A stretch of DNA of 64,000 nucleotides. Source: an uncultured Psychroserpens sp. (lineage in GTDB: Bacteria; Bacteroidota; Bacteroidia; Flavobacteriales; Flavobacteriaceae). Below the pieces are notes generated by a model. That model saw only the letters and a program-made list of their open reading frames with translations, was not told the DNA's origin and ran no database searches. Each line of letters starts with the position of its first letter. Position 1 is the stretch's first letter. This document shows positions 52,601 to 63,500 of the stretch, one piece after another. Position numbers and translations under genes: made by a program. Where the stretch lies: contig CANLEE010000001.1 of NCBI GenBank assembly GCA_947489585.1, forward strand, positions 901,078 to 965,077. Reading direction: 5' to 3'.

Positions 52601-54845
52601 TACTTGTGACGCCATAATTATGCATAGTTACTATAAGATCATTGACCGTTTCTCCAAATCTAATTGAAGATACTGATCCCACGAAAGGTGTTGTAATTGA
52701 CGTCCATGTCGCAGAAGAATTATTTACATTAGTTAATCGTATTAAACTCCCATCTTCCAAACCTACATACCATGTATTTGCTGCAAAGGGTGATGCTCTA
52801 AATGCAGAAGGTTGAGCAGTAAGAAGATTATCTGTCAATTCTCCATTAGAATTAGATCCTACATTAATACTTCTAATAGATATATAAGAATACGCACCTG
52901 TACTACAATTAAACGGACTTCCATTAGTTAGAAGTCTATTGGCATCATCATCATATCCCATTGGATTTACAAACTTTCCTGAACAACTATTATTATATAA
53001 AGTTGTTGCGCCTCCATTTATTCGGCTAACGCCATTCCATGGTAAATTAAATCTGTATATCGTATTATAAACATAAGTAGCAATCATATAATCACCATCT
53101 TTATCTACAAACGTGTAGAAGCCATCACCATCACTTAACTCTTCGGAAGGGTTTATTCCTGGTGATGTGTTTCCATCTCTAAAAGCCTGTGTTCCATTAT
53201 CCTGTGCTCCTGCAGAAAAAATCCCATTAGTATCGCCATTTCCATCTGGACCTATTCCTGCTTTAACAAATTGAGTTACATTATAATTATTATTTCTTGT
53301 GTTAATCGTTCCTCCTGCATTACTGGAGTAAGAAATACCACCATCATGACCAAAAAGCATTGCTGAGGATGAGTTATTTCCGAAGGCAATTGAATGTTGA
53401 TCTGCATGCACAAATTGGAACCCAAAGCCTCCATACCAATGTGATAGTTGTGTATATGAAGTCCCTCCATTGGTTGTTTTAAATAAATCTATTCCTCCAA
53501 CATAAAATATATCATCATCTGCTGGATCTGCCTCTATTACTAAATCATAAAACGCTTGTCCACGACAAAAGTCATTTGCAGCAATATTTGTATCTGCATC
53601 ATTAGGTAAATTCAATGCGGATATACTTGCAAAAGCGTTGGTTGTTTCATAAATGTGAACAGGCGAAGCACCAGTAGTTCCTTGAGTCAATGCATATATC
53701 TTATTTGCATTAGTTGCAGAACATTCTAACTCTACTCTATTAGAATTGGTTAATGGTGATGCAGCAGCTTCAGTCCAAGCACTTCCGTTAGTAGAACTAA
53801 ATACTCTACCTCCTCCAGCGGCACCAATTCCTGGTGTACTAATTGTTCCCATCCATAATCTATTATCAGCGCCTATCTCAAAGTCATTAGGTATGTAATA
53901 GTAGTTGCCTCCACTAAAAGTATACTCCATATTTGCCGACTCTATTCGATTCCAACTTAGACCATTATCAACTGAACGGTATAAGCCAGCAGATTGAAGA
54001 CCTAACCAATTTGTAGGATCAGAAGCATCTCCGTAGACATGTGCTCCCACACCAACAAATAATTCTGTTGAAGTTCCATTATCCCAAGCAATAATATCAT
54101 TGACATAATAGATTCCAGATAAGAAAAGATTTGACGCGTTAAAATTAATATCACCAGTATCAGCAGGAGGGATATTTATAGCACTCCATGTTGTACCACC
54201 ATCTGTAGTAACATAAACACCATTACCAACTACATCTCCAGCAGTATACTGTTCTCCTGTACCTACATACCAAGTATTTGAGTCTCTAGGATCAACAGTT
54301 AATGATGTTACAGAAAGATTTCCTGGCACATTATCTACTCTTGTCCATGATGAAGCAGCGCTACTAATATTTGTGTTTTTCCAAAGCCCTCCACTTACAC
54401 CTCCAGCATAAACTGTATTATTTGTTGGATCGTTTGGGTCGAATATGATTACTCGTGTTCTTCCACCTACATTATTAGGACCTCTTTCTTCCCATGCATT
54501 ATCAACACTCCCTGGAGTTCTAAATTGGGCTCTTTGATGAATCAATTGTTCTCGAAGAACAGTTAATTCTCCATCATCTAATCGACCCGTTGAAGGGTTT
54601 AAAGTGAGCTCCCACATCTGCTCAAAATAGCGATTAGGCGGTAAGCCATTTTGCTTTCGCTTTTTCTTATCCCATGTAAGAGTGTTTTTAAATGGGCTAT
54701 TATTCAAATGATTCTTATGTAGTTCTCTTTGTTGTTGAATAGTAAGATTACTATTGATATCTGCTTTTAATTGAAAATCATTGAGTAAGGCTATTAATAG
54801 TATTGCTAAGCAAAAAACTATTGGGACGTATAATTTTTTAATCAT
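49698..54845 (-). CDS. T9SS-sorted VPS10/BNR, FN3 and GEVED protein
   Basis: This 1715-aa protein has an N-terminal signal/anchor (about 7-25). Residues about 110-870 contain many Asp-box beta-propeller units (GVYVTTDGGTTW, GLYRSVDNGLSWNRIES, LFKTTNGGTSYTQL), as in sortilin/VPS10 repeats. Two FN3 domains follow (about 880-970, 975-1065), then a GEVED domain with YSVWIDYNNDGDFEDAGEQV (about 1090-1190) and a long beta region. The C-terminal T9SS type A sorting domain has LTIYDIQGRIIKTMTL and DVSSMTTGAYIATLKN. It should be exported across the outer membrane and attached to the cell or released. Its last 1.3 kb is almost identical to that of the next gene. Confidence 0.88.
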   Translation of the reverse strand: MIKKLYVPIVFCLAILLIALLNDFQLKADINSNLTIQQQRELHKNHLNNSPFKNTLTWDKKKRKQNGLPPNRYFEQMWELTLNPSTGRLDDGELTVLREQLIHQRAQFRTPGSVDNAWEERGPNNVGGRTRVIIFDPNDPTNNTVYAGGVSGGLWKNTNISSAASSWTRVDNVPGNLSVTSLTVDPRDSNTWYVGTGEQYTAGDVVGNGVYVTTDGGTTWSAINIPPADTGDINFNASNLFLSGIYYVNDIIAWDNGTSTELFVGVGAHVYGDASDPTNWLGLQSAGLYRSVDNGLSWNRIESANMEYTFSGGNYYYIPNDFEIGADNRLWMGTISTPGIGAAGGGRVFSSTNGSAWTEAAASPLTNSNRVELECSATNANKIYALTQGTTGASPVHIYETTNAFASISALNLPNDADTNIAANDFCRGQAFYDLVIEADPADDDIFYVGGIDLFKTTNGGTSYTQLSHWYGGFGFQFVHADQHSIAFGNNSSSAMLFGHDGGISYSSNAGGTINTRNNNYNVTQFVKAGIGPDGNGDTNGIFSAGAQDNGTQAFRDGNTSPGINPSEELSDGDGFYTFVDKDGDYMIATYVYNTIYRFNLPWNGVSRINGGATTLYNNSCSGKFVNPMGYDDDANRLLTNGSPFNCSTGAYSYISIRSINVGSNSNGELTDNLLTAQPSAFRASPFAANTWYVGLEDGSLIRLTNVNNSSATWTSITTPFVGSVSSIRFGETVNDLIVTMHNYGVTSIWYSPDAGASWVSKEGDLPNIPVRDFLLNPLSTNEAIVATQLGVWQTLNFDTATPAWTQSYNGMSDVSVTALDYWDVSGDDTNNMVIASTYGRGVFTGGFTEAAIPDTEAPTAPTNLAAINITANTVDLSWDAATDNIAVTEYEVYQDGVLIATIPATSYQVTGLNPLTNYDFYVIAKDAAGNSSPQSNTVNITTLAPDTEDPTTPLNLLASNITATMVDLAWEASTDNLGIVSYDIYQDAVLITNVSTTTYQVTGLTPETVYAFKVKAKDAAGNESEDSNEVAILTLPSNPTYCDSMSTDDTDEHISRIQLGTIDNSSGASNYSDFTNFSTALRKGTEYTITITPTWTPTPYNEGYSVWIDYNNDGDFEDAGEQVYTEAPTQTTPVSGNFTIPLSASETDTRMRVSLKWNDIPDPCETFQYGEVEDYTVKLVGSNDLIYTSSAWTPYAPSPTTGADNAIILDGTYTVTDDIQINTIRVNSGANMVIEKSRSLTVNTNLITNDNVVLESDSNEYASLIVNNLVVGNVQYMRHTNTTSSTGGNDLIAPPVFGESFMDFRADNPNIVSNTGNTLFLFGPFDKVTDTYLLYSNTETAPMYAGTGYRAASTDGSTLTFTGLVNTRNVSIPIVNNGPTNPEWNLVGNPYPSYIRLFDFLAANSSQFDTQSAGVYGYDANGSNVWTIWNQAFLDANPNAVITPGQGFLVASATNNGRIDFTPAMRSIGNTDDFIQGRQDGSSSIVHLQLELSNATEGVYNTDFYFTNNASNGMDFNYDSSVFGDQAASDFALYSHLLEENQDIDMAIQSLGLDALSNAVIPLGVHIEQGQQITISISASTLPENVEVYLEDTVNNTFTLLNDSDYTITPTDDITSIGRYFLRFNEETLNTNSNDINRLEIYTTTDPKLLYVKGQLLEDTELTIYDIQGRIIKTMTLNINQTTHRIDVSSMTTGAYIATLKNDTQKKTQKVVIN
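49702..50990. repeat. Near-identical 1.29-kb direct repeat, copy 1
   Basis: This segment matches 55008-56296 without gaps (constant offset 5306). I counted about 8 substitutions over 1289 bp by eye. It covers the C-terminal part including the T9SS sorting domain. Similarity beyond 50990 drops sharply, though the proteins remain homologous upstream. Confidence 0.85.
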
Positions 54846-55003
54846 TTTGTATTTGGGATTTAAAATCCTACTAACTTATTGTCTAAGAGGATTTTTATAG
54901 CGTTCAAAATAATGAGTTTTCATCAAATTTCACGCAAAATATCGGTCATATTGGATTATGTGTAGAAAAAATTAAGATTAATCTTACAAAATAGGATACG
55001 TAT

Positions 55004-58000
55004 CTACTTAATCACCACTTTTTGAGTTTTCTTCTGGGTGTCATTTTTCAAAGTTGCTATATAAGCACCTGTGGTCATCGATGAGACATCTATACGATGT
55101 GTTGTTTGATTAATATTCAAAGTCATCGTTTTTATAATACGTCCTTGTATATCATAAATCGTTAACTCAGTGTCTTCTAACAATTGTCCTTTTACATACA
55201 ATAACTTGGGATCTGTTGTCGTATAAATCTCTAAACGGTTTATATCATTGGAGTTTGTATTCAATGTCTCTTCATTAAATCGTAAGAAGTATCGACCTAT
55301 GCTGGTTATATCATCGGTTGGCGTTATCGTATAATCACTATCATTTAATAAGGTAAACGTATTATTGACCGTGTCTTCTAAATACACCTCTACGTTTTCT
55401 GGTAATGTGCTTGCTGAAATACTAATAGTTATCTGCTGTCCTTGTTCTATATGAACTCCTAAAGGAATCACTGCATTAGACAAGGCATCTAAACCTAAAG
55501 ATTGTATGGCCATATCAATGTCTTGATTCTCTTCTAACAAATGTGAGTATAATGCAAAATCTGATGCGGCTTGATCTCCAAATACACTGGAGTCATAATT
55601 AAAATCCATACCATTAGATGCGTTGTTGGTAAAGTAGAAATCGGTGTTGTAGATCCCTTCGGTAGCATTACTGAGTTCTAACTGTAAGTGCACTATACTA
55701 GAACTTCCATCTTGCCGCCCTTGAATAAAATCATCGGTGTTTCCTATACTTCGCATCGCAGGTGTAAAATCAATACGGCCATTGTTGGTTGCAGATGCCA
55801 CTAAGAAACCTTGACCTGGAGTAATAACCGCATTTGGATTGGCATCCAAAAACGCTTGATTCCAAATCGTCCAAACATTAGAACCATTGGCATCATAACC
55901 ATAAATCCCAGCACTTTGTGTGTCGAATTGAGAACTATTAGCCGCTAGAAAATCAAATAGCCTGATATAGGATGGATAAGGATTACCTACTAAATTCCAT
56001 TCAGGATTAGTAGGACCGTTGTTAACTATTGGAATACTCACATTTCTGGTATTCACCAATCCTGTAAATGTTAATGTACTTCCGTCTGTCGAAGCAGCTC
56101 TATAACCTGTTCCTGCATACATTGGTGCAGTTTCTGTATTCGAATACAATAGATACGTGTCTGTGACTTTATCAAATGGACCAAATAAGAATAAGGTATT
56201 CCCCGTATTGCTCACAATATTTGGATTGGTCGCTCTAAAATCCATAAACGATTCTCCAAAAACCGGTGGCGCAATCAAATCATTGCCTCCTGTACTCGCT
56301 GTAGCATTTACATGTCGTTTATATTGGGCTGTACCAATGACTAAATCATTAACAATCAAACTCGCATATTCATTAGAATCGGATTCTAAAATGACATTAT
56401 CACTTGTTTTTAATTTTCCATTTACGGTTAACGATTTTACTTTTTCAATAACGATACCTGCTCCATTACAAACAGTCATGTCGTTGATTTGAATATCATC
56501 AGTAACGGTATAGGTCCCATCTAACACAAAGGCGTTATCTGTGTTTGTAGAGGGTGAAGGCGCATAAGGTGTCCAAACACTACTGGTATAAATTAAATCA
56601 CTAGAACCAACTAATATTATCGTATAATCTTCAACTTCACCATATTGAAAGGTTTCACAGGGATCAGGAATATCATTCCATTTCAAAGATACTCGCATTC
56701 GGGTTTTAGTATTTGACGCACTTAAAGGAATTGTAAAATTGCCACTAACTGGTGTTGCTTGTGTAGGTGCTTGTGTAAACACTTGTTCGTCTCCATCTGT
56801 AAAATCTCCATCTCCATTATAATCAATCCAAACCGAATAGGCTTCATTGTAAATTGTTCCTGTCCATGTTGGTGTAATAGAAATAGTATACTCTGTTCCT
56901 TTTCTTAACACAGTAGACATACTTGTGAAATCTGAATAAAATAGAGCACCAGATTCATTGTCTATGGTATTTAATTGTACTCTACTTATAAATTCATCAC
57001 TGACATCTGTACTAGCAGAATCACAATAATCAATTGTATCATCTAAAGTTATAAAGGTAATGGCAGTCGTATAATTTGATGTTCCTGTAATTGAACATTT
57101 ACTTCTTACCTCTACTTCATACTGTGTCAAAGGTGTTAGAGAGGTTAATGCTTCTGTGTTAGTTAATATATCTAGAATATCAGTCCATATAGGACTACCT
57201 AGTTGACGATACCTTAAATCAAAATCTAAAGGCGGTAATGTATCCCAATTTATAGTTGCTGTTGTTGTTGTAATTGAAACAGCAGTTAAACCTGTCGGCA
57301 CTGTAGGTTCAGAGCCTTGATTTTCCCATTCACATAGTACATTATTGAATTGATAATCATCCCAACAGTTGGTTGCTATAGGCTCCGTTGGTTGTGTTCC
57401 GTTAAGTTCCCAAACACAGGTTGTATTATTGTAAGTTGCCGTTTCCCAACATTCTATTATTGCTGGTGCATCCTTAAGTGTAATAGTAACTACTGCAATA
57501 CATGTATCAATATTTCCACTAGTATCAGTGACTGTCAATGTCACATCATTAGCCCCTTCATCAGCACAAGTAAATATAGTTTGAGAAGCAGAAATAGAAG
57601 CTATTCCACAATTGTCTGAAGACCCATTATTTATTTGTGCTGCGGTAATAGTCGCATTTCCTGTATTATCTAATTGAACCGTTAAGTCTTGACAAATAGC
57701 ATTAGGGTTTTGATTATCTGCATCAATAGTTATATTAAATGAAGTTGTATTGGAATTTCCATTAGTATCGGTCACAGAAAAACTAATAATCGTTGTTCCT
57801 ACAGGAAATACATCACCGCTATTAAGGCCTGTACCATCAGTTCTTATTGCTATTAATTCTCCTCCGCAATTATCTGTAATTGATGGGTTTACCCAAAAAG
57901 GCTGGTTATTTCCGCAGTTAAGGTTAATATCACTAGGACTATTTACAAATTCTGGAGCCACCTCATCAACAACAGTCACAGTTGCTATACACGTATCTGT

Positions 58001-60403
58001 TTGATTTTCTGCATCAGTTACTGTTAAGTTAACATCTACAGGAGTTCCAACATTACTGCAATTAAATGAATTAATATCTATGCTATAATTAGTAATAGCC
58101 ATATCATCTGTTGAACCTCCATCTACATCAGTAGCAACAATTACCGCGTTTCCTGTATTATCTAATTGAACCGTTATGTTCTGACAAACTGCAGATGGTG
58201 GATCAGAACTAATTATTACATCAGCAGTAATATTTATATAATCTATAGCCATATCACTTCTAAATGGAGCGTTAGCACCATTTGTATTCCCTATAGGATT
58301 TGGTAGTGTTGTCCCACTAAAACGCAGCTTAATATTTTGATTATTATAAGCAGATAAATCTACATTTCTTTGTAACCATGGATCGGTTTGCGCTGAATGT
58401 TGTTGACCACTTAATGTATTTATAGTTGTCCATAGCATTCCGTTATCAGTACTAACATCTAGAGTTAAATCTCCCATATCTGTACCAAACATGTGATAAT
58501 AAAAAGAAAAAACACCGTTTTCAAAGCCAGTTAAATCTATACATGGGCTTACTAGATAAACCGTACTCCCTGGACCTGGGTCACTATTAAGTGTTGCTTC
58601 TACATACATATAAAACCCTGAAGGTCTTTGGCCTGTAGGGTCTAATGGGTCGAAATCACCCGTAGGTCCAGTAGGTCCTGAAGGTGTTCCACCACTATCT
58701 CTAGTCCAATCTCCATCATCTCCAGTATCTTGTGTCCATAAACCAAGTCCTCCATTTACTGTGCTTTCAAAATCTTCATTATATGGGAAAGATGATATCG
58801 TTGTCCCAGAACAGTTTACAATATCAGCAGTTGTAATGCTAATCGTATTGCTTTGTACAGAACTATTATTAGCAGCATCTTTTGCTATGACGTAAAAACT
58901 ATAATTAGTAGAAGCAGTTAAACCAGTAACTAGATGTGTAGTCCCAACAACATTTATTATGAAAACACCATCTTGATAAATATCATAACCTGCGACACCA
59001 ACATTATCTGTTGAAGCTGTCCAGCTTAAATCTACAGTGTTTGTGGTTATATTACTTGATATTAAATTTGTTGGCGCTGTAGGGTCTTGAGTATCTGGAA
59101 CTGTAATTTGAATATTAAATGTTTCTTTATAATAACCACATGAACCTACGGTATAGGTCACCACATAATTTCCAGTTGAAGATGCTGATATGTCAATTAC
59201 ACCAGTATTAACATTTAAGATTAAACCTGGAGTAGTTGAAAATGTTCCACCGGAGAGTCCTGAAATTGTAGGTGAAGGGTCTGGATCATTAACATCAAAC
59301 GTATTGGAAGCGTATGTGAATTCTGCAAAATCATTATAATGAATATCAATATAATCCAATACAACTGCAGCATACTCTTTTGCGAAAGGTACCAAGGTTT
59401 GCGGTCGTGTATCATAAACATTGCCATTGTAGGTTCCTAAATCTCGAACACGCCTATTAACTTCAGTCATAATACCATCTACATTTCCGCCACCATCATT
59501 AGAACCAGAACTAGTTCCGCTTCCATTTCCAGAACCATGTCTTCTGTTGTTATAAAAATTTCCGTCGAAATAAGCATTAGAAAATGGTCTAGTATCGTCA
59601 CATGTATTACTACCATAAGTAGAATTACTTGGAACAGCTCTATACCCTGAAGTAACTCCACATTGTGGGTTGACATTCGCATTATAAAATACAGCTGGTT
59701 GTTCTTGAAACAATTGACCTAAACTATTATCTCCTCTAATTAACTCTTCATGCGTATGGCTATTTAGATTGTTTGAAACCAAATTTTTAATTGTCGATCG
59801 ATCTATATTGGTTGTACTATTTAAATTACCTGCATTTAGCTCTCCTGAAGTAATGTTATAACCTATCTCAATTCTTGGAACTGTATGACTTTGACCATGC
59901 AAATCTATATATAAGCCTTTTCCGAAGTTTGTTTCAACTGAAGTACTTGCTTGATCTATAAAACTGTGCCAAGCATTCCAATGGTCTAAAGCATCCGAAT
60001 CACCACAGGTGGCTTCATTTTGCTCACGATTAGGATCTAATTTTGATCGGTGTAAATTATTAATAATAACATGTGCATAGCAGCCCGTAAGTCCAAATAT
60101 TTCAGCTTGAATTTCTCTAATCAAGATATCGGTATTATCATCACGTTCATTAGTTCCACAGCTTCTATCAGGCAAAGTACTGTCATTGTCTGGATATGAT
60201 GTACCGCCAATAGTACTGCCTGATTGTTTTACACCACCATGAGGCGCAGAAATAATTATAGGTAGATTACCTGGTATATACTCAATATATTCTCTTGTAT
60301 CACCAGAAAATTGTTCATAGAATGTAGAAACCCCCGGAGTTTGACCATTAGATTGGAATACAAAAGCTAATGCAAACAGTAAAAAATAGTAATTTCTACT
60401 CAT
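55004..60403 (-). CDS. T9SS-sorted protein with N-formylglutamate amidohydrolase-like domain, MAM, HYR, FN3, GEVED
   Basis: This 1799-aa protein has a signal peptide MSRNYYFLLFALAFVFQSNGQ. Residues about 35-380 resemble N-formylglutamate amidohydrolases (IIISAPHGGVKQSG, LHRSKLDPNREQNEAT, and IDLHGQSH), with His and Asp residues of the kind used for zinc binding. Then follow an Ig-like segment, an FN3 domain, a MAM-like domain (SFPYNEDFES...), HYR-like Ig domains, two copies of the two-cysteine repeat, another FN3, GEVED, and a T9SS type A sorting domain. The multi-domain layout suggests a secreted enzyme acting on peptides or formyl-amino compounds outside the cell. Which substrate is cut is not known. 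Confidence 0.8.
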   Translation of the reverse strand: MSRNYYFLLFALAFVFQSNGQTPGVSTFYEQFSGDTREYIEYIPGNLPIIISAPHGGVKQSGSTIGGTSYPDNDSTLPDRSCGTNERDDNTDILIREIQAEIFGLTGCYAHVIINNLHRSKLDPNREQNEATCGDSDALDHWNAWHSFIDQASTSVETNFGKGLYIDLHGQSHTVPRIEIGYNITSGELNAGNLNSTTNIDRSTIKNLVSNNLNSHTHEELIRGDNSLGQLFQEQPAVFYNANVNPQCGVTSGYRAVPSNSTYGSNTCDDTRPFSNAYFDGNFYNNRRHGSGNGSGTSSGSNDGGGNVDGIMTEVNRRVRDLGTYNGNVYDTRPQTLVPFAKEYAAVVLDYIDIHYNDFAEFTYASNTFDVNDPDPSPTISGLSGGTFSTTPGLILNVNTGVIDISASSTGNYVVTYTVGSCGYYKETFNIQITVPDTQDPTAPTNLISSNITTNTVDLSWTASTDNVGVAGYDIYQDGVFIINVVGTTHLVTGLTASTNYSFYVIAKDAANNSSVQSNTISITTADIVNCSGTTISSFPYNEDFESTVNGGLGLWTQDTGDDGDWTRDSGGTPSGPTGPTGDFDPLDPTGQRPSGFYMYVEATLNSDPGPGSTVYLVSPCIDLTGFENGVFSFYYHMFGTDMGDLTLDVSTDNGMLWTTINTLSGQQHSAQTDPWLQRNVDLSAYNNQNIKLRFSGTTLPNPIGNTNGANAPFRSDMAIDYINITADVIISSDPPSAVCQNITVQLDNTGNAVIVATDVDGGSTDDMAITNYSIDINSFNCSNVGTPVDVNLTVTDAENQTDTCIATVTVVDEVAPEFVNSPSDINLNCGNNQPFWVNPSITDNCGGELIAIRTDGTGLNSGDVFPVGTTIISFSVTDTNGNSNTTSFNITIDADNQNPNAICQDLTVQLDNTGNATITAAQINNGSSDNCGIASISASQTIFTCADEGANDVTLTVTDTSGNIDTCIAVVTITLKDAPAIIECWETATYNNTTCVWELNGTQPTEPIATNCWDDYQFNNVLCEWENQGSEPTVPTGLTAVSITTTTATINWDTLPPLDFDLRYRQLGSPIWTDILDILTNTEALTSLTPLTQYEVEVRSKCSITGTSNYTTAITFITLDDTIDYCDSASTDVSDEFISRVQLNTIDNESGALFYSDFTSMSTVLRKGTEYTISITPTWTGTIYNEAYSVWIDYNGDGDFTDGDEQVFTQAPTQATPVSGNFTIPLSASNTKTRMRVSLKWNDIPDPCETFQYGEVEDYTIILVGSSDLIYTSSVWTPYAPSPSTNTDNAFVLDGTYTVTDDIQINDMTVCNGAGIVIEKVKSLTVNGKLKTSDNVILESDSNEYASLIVNDLVIGTAQYKRHVNATASTGGNDLIAPPVFGESFMDFRATNPNIVSNTGNTLFLFGPFDKVTDTYLLYSNTETAPMYAGTGYRAASTDGSTLTFTGLVNTRNVSIPIVNNGPTNPEWNLVGNPYPSYIRLFDFLAANSSQFDTQSAGIYGYDANGSNVWTIWNQAFLDANPNAVITPGQGFLVASATNNGRIDFTPAMRSIGNTDDFIQGRQDGSSSIVHLQLELSNATEGIYNTDFYFTNNASNGMDFNYDSSVFGDQAASDFALYSHLLEENQDIDMAIQSLGLDALSNAVIPLGVHIEQGQQITISISASTLPENVEVYLEDTVNNTFTLLNDSDYTITPTDDITSIGRYFLRFNEETLNTNSNDINRLEIYTTTDPKLLYVKGQLLEDTELTIYDIQGRIIKTMTLNINQTTHRIDVSSMTTGAYIATLKNDTQKKTQKVVIK
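55008..56296. repeat. Near-identical 1.29-kb direct repeat, copy 2
   Basis: This is the partner of 49702-50990, in the same orientation. Both copies end at the stop-codon region (last codon Asn in copy 1, Lys in copy 2), so the repeat covers the coding C-terminus and not the flanking DNA. Confidence 0.85.
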
Positions 60404-60491
60404 ATATTCTTTGGGGATTTATAGCTGATTTTTTTATACAATATATTGATAATCTATTTAATAGACCCTTGTTATAAGTAATTGTCACAAA

Positions 60492-60520
60492 AAAAGCCCA
60501 ATTACAAATATTGGGCTTTT
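60492..60520 (-). terminator. Intrinsic terminator of the third T9SS gene
   Basis: AAAAGCCCAA (60492-60501) and TTGGGCTTTT (60511-60520) form a perfect 10-bp stem with a 9-nt loop. Read on the minus strand it is followed by Ts, 22 bp past the stop at 60543. It is the only strong hairpin in the 60404-60542 gap. Confidence 0.8.
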
Positions 60521-60542
60521 AAATCGTTTTAAATTTAATTTA

Positions 60543-63500
60543 TTATTTAATCACAACCTTTTGTGTGTTTTCCTGTAAATCATTTTTTATGGATACAATA
60601 TAAACACCCGTTTTTATAGATGATACATCAATACGATGAGTGTTTTGGCTGTTATTTAAAGTCATCGTTTTTATCAACCTACCTTGTATATCATGAATTG
60701 ACAACTCTGTATCTTCCAATAATTGTCCTTTAACATACAGTGCTTTTGGCTGTGTTGTTGTATAAATTTCTACTTTATTAGTTTCATTATTTGACGTATT
60801 TAAGGTTGTTTCGGCAAACCTTAAAAAGAAACGTCCAGTTCCTGCAACATCTGTGTTTGCAGTAAACGTATAATCAGAACTATTCAACAATGTAAATGTA
60901 TTGGTAAGGTTATCTTCTAAATACACCTCTACATTTTCTGAAAGTGTCGTTTCTGAAATGGTTATTGTCACTTGTTGTCCTTCTGAAACATGAACACCGA
61001 GTGGAATTGCAACATCAGATAAATTAGTAGTTCCTATTGATTGAACACCATAATTACGCCCTTGGTTTTCTTCAACCAAATGAGAATATATTGAAAATAC
61101 GGGTGCTGATCCAAAAAGTCCTGAGTCATAGTTATAATCCAATCCTAAAGATGCATTATCAGTGAAATAAAAATCTGTATTGTATGAATTTGATGCACTA
61201 CTCATCTTTAATTGTAAATGTGAGATTGCAGTACTACCATCTTGTCTTCCTAGAATGAAATCATCATCACTTCCAATAGAACGCATAGAAGGTGTAAATT
61301 CAATCTGTGCTTGGTTTGTCGCAGAGGCAATTAAAAATCCTTGTCCAGGTGTAATTTTAGCATTTGGATTAGCGTCAGCATAAGCTTGATTCCAAATTGT
61401 CCAACCATCAGATGCATTACCGTCGTATCCATAAATTCCAGATCGTTGACTATCAAATTTAGAGTTATTTGCAGCTAAGAAATCGGATAGTGTTATATAT
61501 GAAGGGTAAGGGTTTCCAATTAAATTCCACTCAGGGTTTGTTGGTCCAGATATAACCACAGGAGCATTTACATTTCCTGTTTCTACTAATCCGGTGAATG
61601 TAAACGTACTTGCATCTGTAGAAGCTGCTCGATAACCTGTTCCTGCATTTAATGGTGCAGTCTCAGTATTTGTATAGAGTAAATAGGTATCTGTAACTTT
61701 ATCAAAAGGTCCAAACAAGAACAACGTATTTGCTGTATTACTTAAAATATTTGGGTTAATCGCTCTGAAATCAATAAACGATTCTCCATAAACTGGTGGT
61801 GCAATTAAATCATTACCTCCAACACTTGCTGTAGTGTTGACGTGACGTTTATATTGCACATCACCTATGACAAGATTAGAGACAATTAAGCTCGCATATT
61901 CATCAGAATCTGATTCTAAAATGACATTATCGGCACTTACCAAATCACCATTAGTTGTTAATGATTTTGATTTTTCAACGATTATTCCGGCGCCATCAGA
62001 AACTGTTACATTATTAATTTGAATATCATCAGTTACAGTGTACGTTCCATCTAAAACTAAAGCATTATCAGTTCCAGTCGTAGGTGAAGGAGCGTAAGGT
62101 GTCCAAGCATTATTTGTATAAATCAAATCATCAGAGCCAACAAGTTTTATCGAATAATCTTCAACTTCTCCAAAAGAAAAGGTTTCACAAGGATTCGGCA
62201 GAGCATTATACTTCATTGATATACGCATTCTGGTAGTTTGCCTTGAAGTCCCTAAAGGAATTGTAAAACTTCCAGTTATTGTAGTTGCTTGAGTGTTTTC
62301 TTGAACAAAGACTAGTTCTCCTGAATCATCAAAATCACCATCTTTATTAAAATCAATCCAAACTGAATAAGCTTCATTATATACTGTTCCTGTCCAAATT
62401 GGTGTAATCGTAATATTGTATTGTTCTCCTTCTGCTAATATGGTTGAAATATTTGTGAAATCTGAATACGTTTGCGATCCAGAAGGATTATCTATTGTAT
62501 TCAATTGTACACGACTGATATATTCTTCACTTGCATTGTTACTTGAAGAACCACAATAAGTAAGCGAAGCATCTAAAGTTATAAAAGAAATAGCAGTTGC
62601 ATAATTTGATGTAGAATCATTAGAACATTTGCTCCTAACTTCAACGACATAAGTTGTAAGCGGTGTTAACAATGTTAAAACTTGTGTATTTGTTGAAATA
62701 TCTAAAATATCAATCCAAACAGGGTTTCCAACCTCACGATATCTTAAGTCAAAATCTGAATCTAATATGTCATCCCAATTAATTGTCGCTTCAGTACTTG
62801 TGATTGAGACAGCAATCAATCCTGTAGGTTCTGCTGGTTGGGTACCACTAACTTCCCATAAACATGTTATATTATTAAATGTTGCTGTTTCATAACATTC
62901 TGTTGTAGGTTCTATAGGTTGTGTTCCACTAATTTCCCACAAACATGTTGTATCATTAAAAGTTGCTGTTTCCCAACATTCTGTTGTAGGTTCTGCTGGC
63001 TGGGTTCCACTAATTTCCCATAAACATGTTGTATCATTAAAGTTGGCCGTTTCGTAACATGCCGTTGTAGGTTCTATAGGTTGTGTACCACTAACTTCCC
63101 ACAAACATGTTGCGTTATTAAAGGTGGCCGTTTCGTAACATGCTGTTGTTGGCTCTGCAGGTTGCGTACCTAGGTTTTCCCATAAACATGTTCCATTGTT
63201 AAATTGGTAATCATCCCAACAATTTGTTGCGGTTGGCTCTGCTGGTTGCGTACCACTAACTTCCCACAAACATGTCGCATTATTAAATGTCGCCGTTTCG
63301 TAACATGCTGTTGTTGGCTCTGTAGGTTGTGTGCCTAAGTTTTCCCATAAACATGTTCCATTGTTAAATTGGTAATCATCCCAACAATTTGTTGCAGTTG
63401 GTTCAACGGGTTGTGTGCCACTAATTTCCCAAGCACAGATTCCTGTATTAAAAGATGTTATCTCCCAACATTCTAAACCTGTAGGCTCTGTAGGTTGCGT

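Noticed and set aside
54973..54986. Palindrome TAAGATTAATCTTA as a terminator for the 1799-aa gene region
   Set aside because: It has essentially no loop unless most of the stem is opened and is too weak; it lies 18 bp past the stop, before a T run on the minus strand, so it is possible but not supported.
56157..58004. Plus-strand open frames within the 1799-aa T9SS gene
   Set aside because: They are antisense to conserved GEVED, HYR and sorting-domain coding sequence and show no independent start signals.
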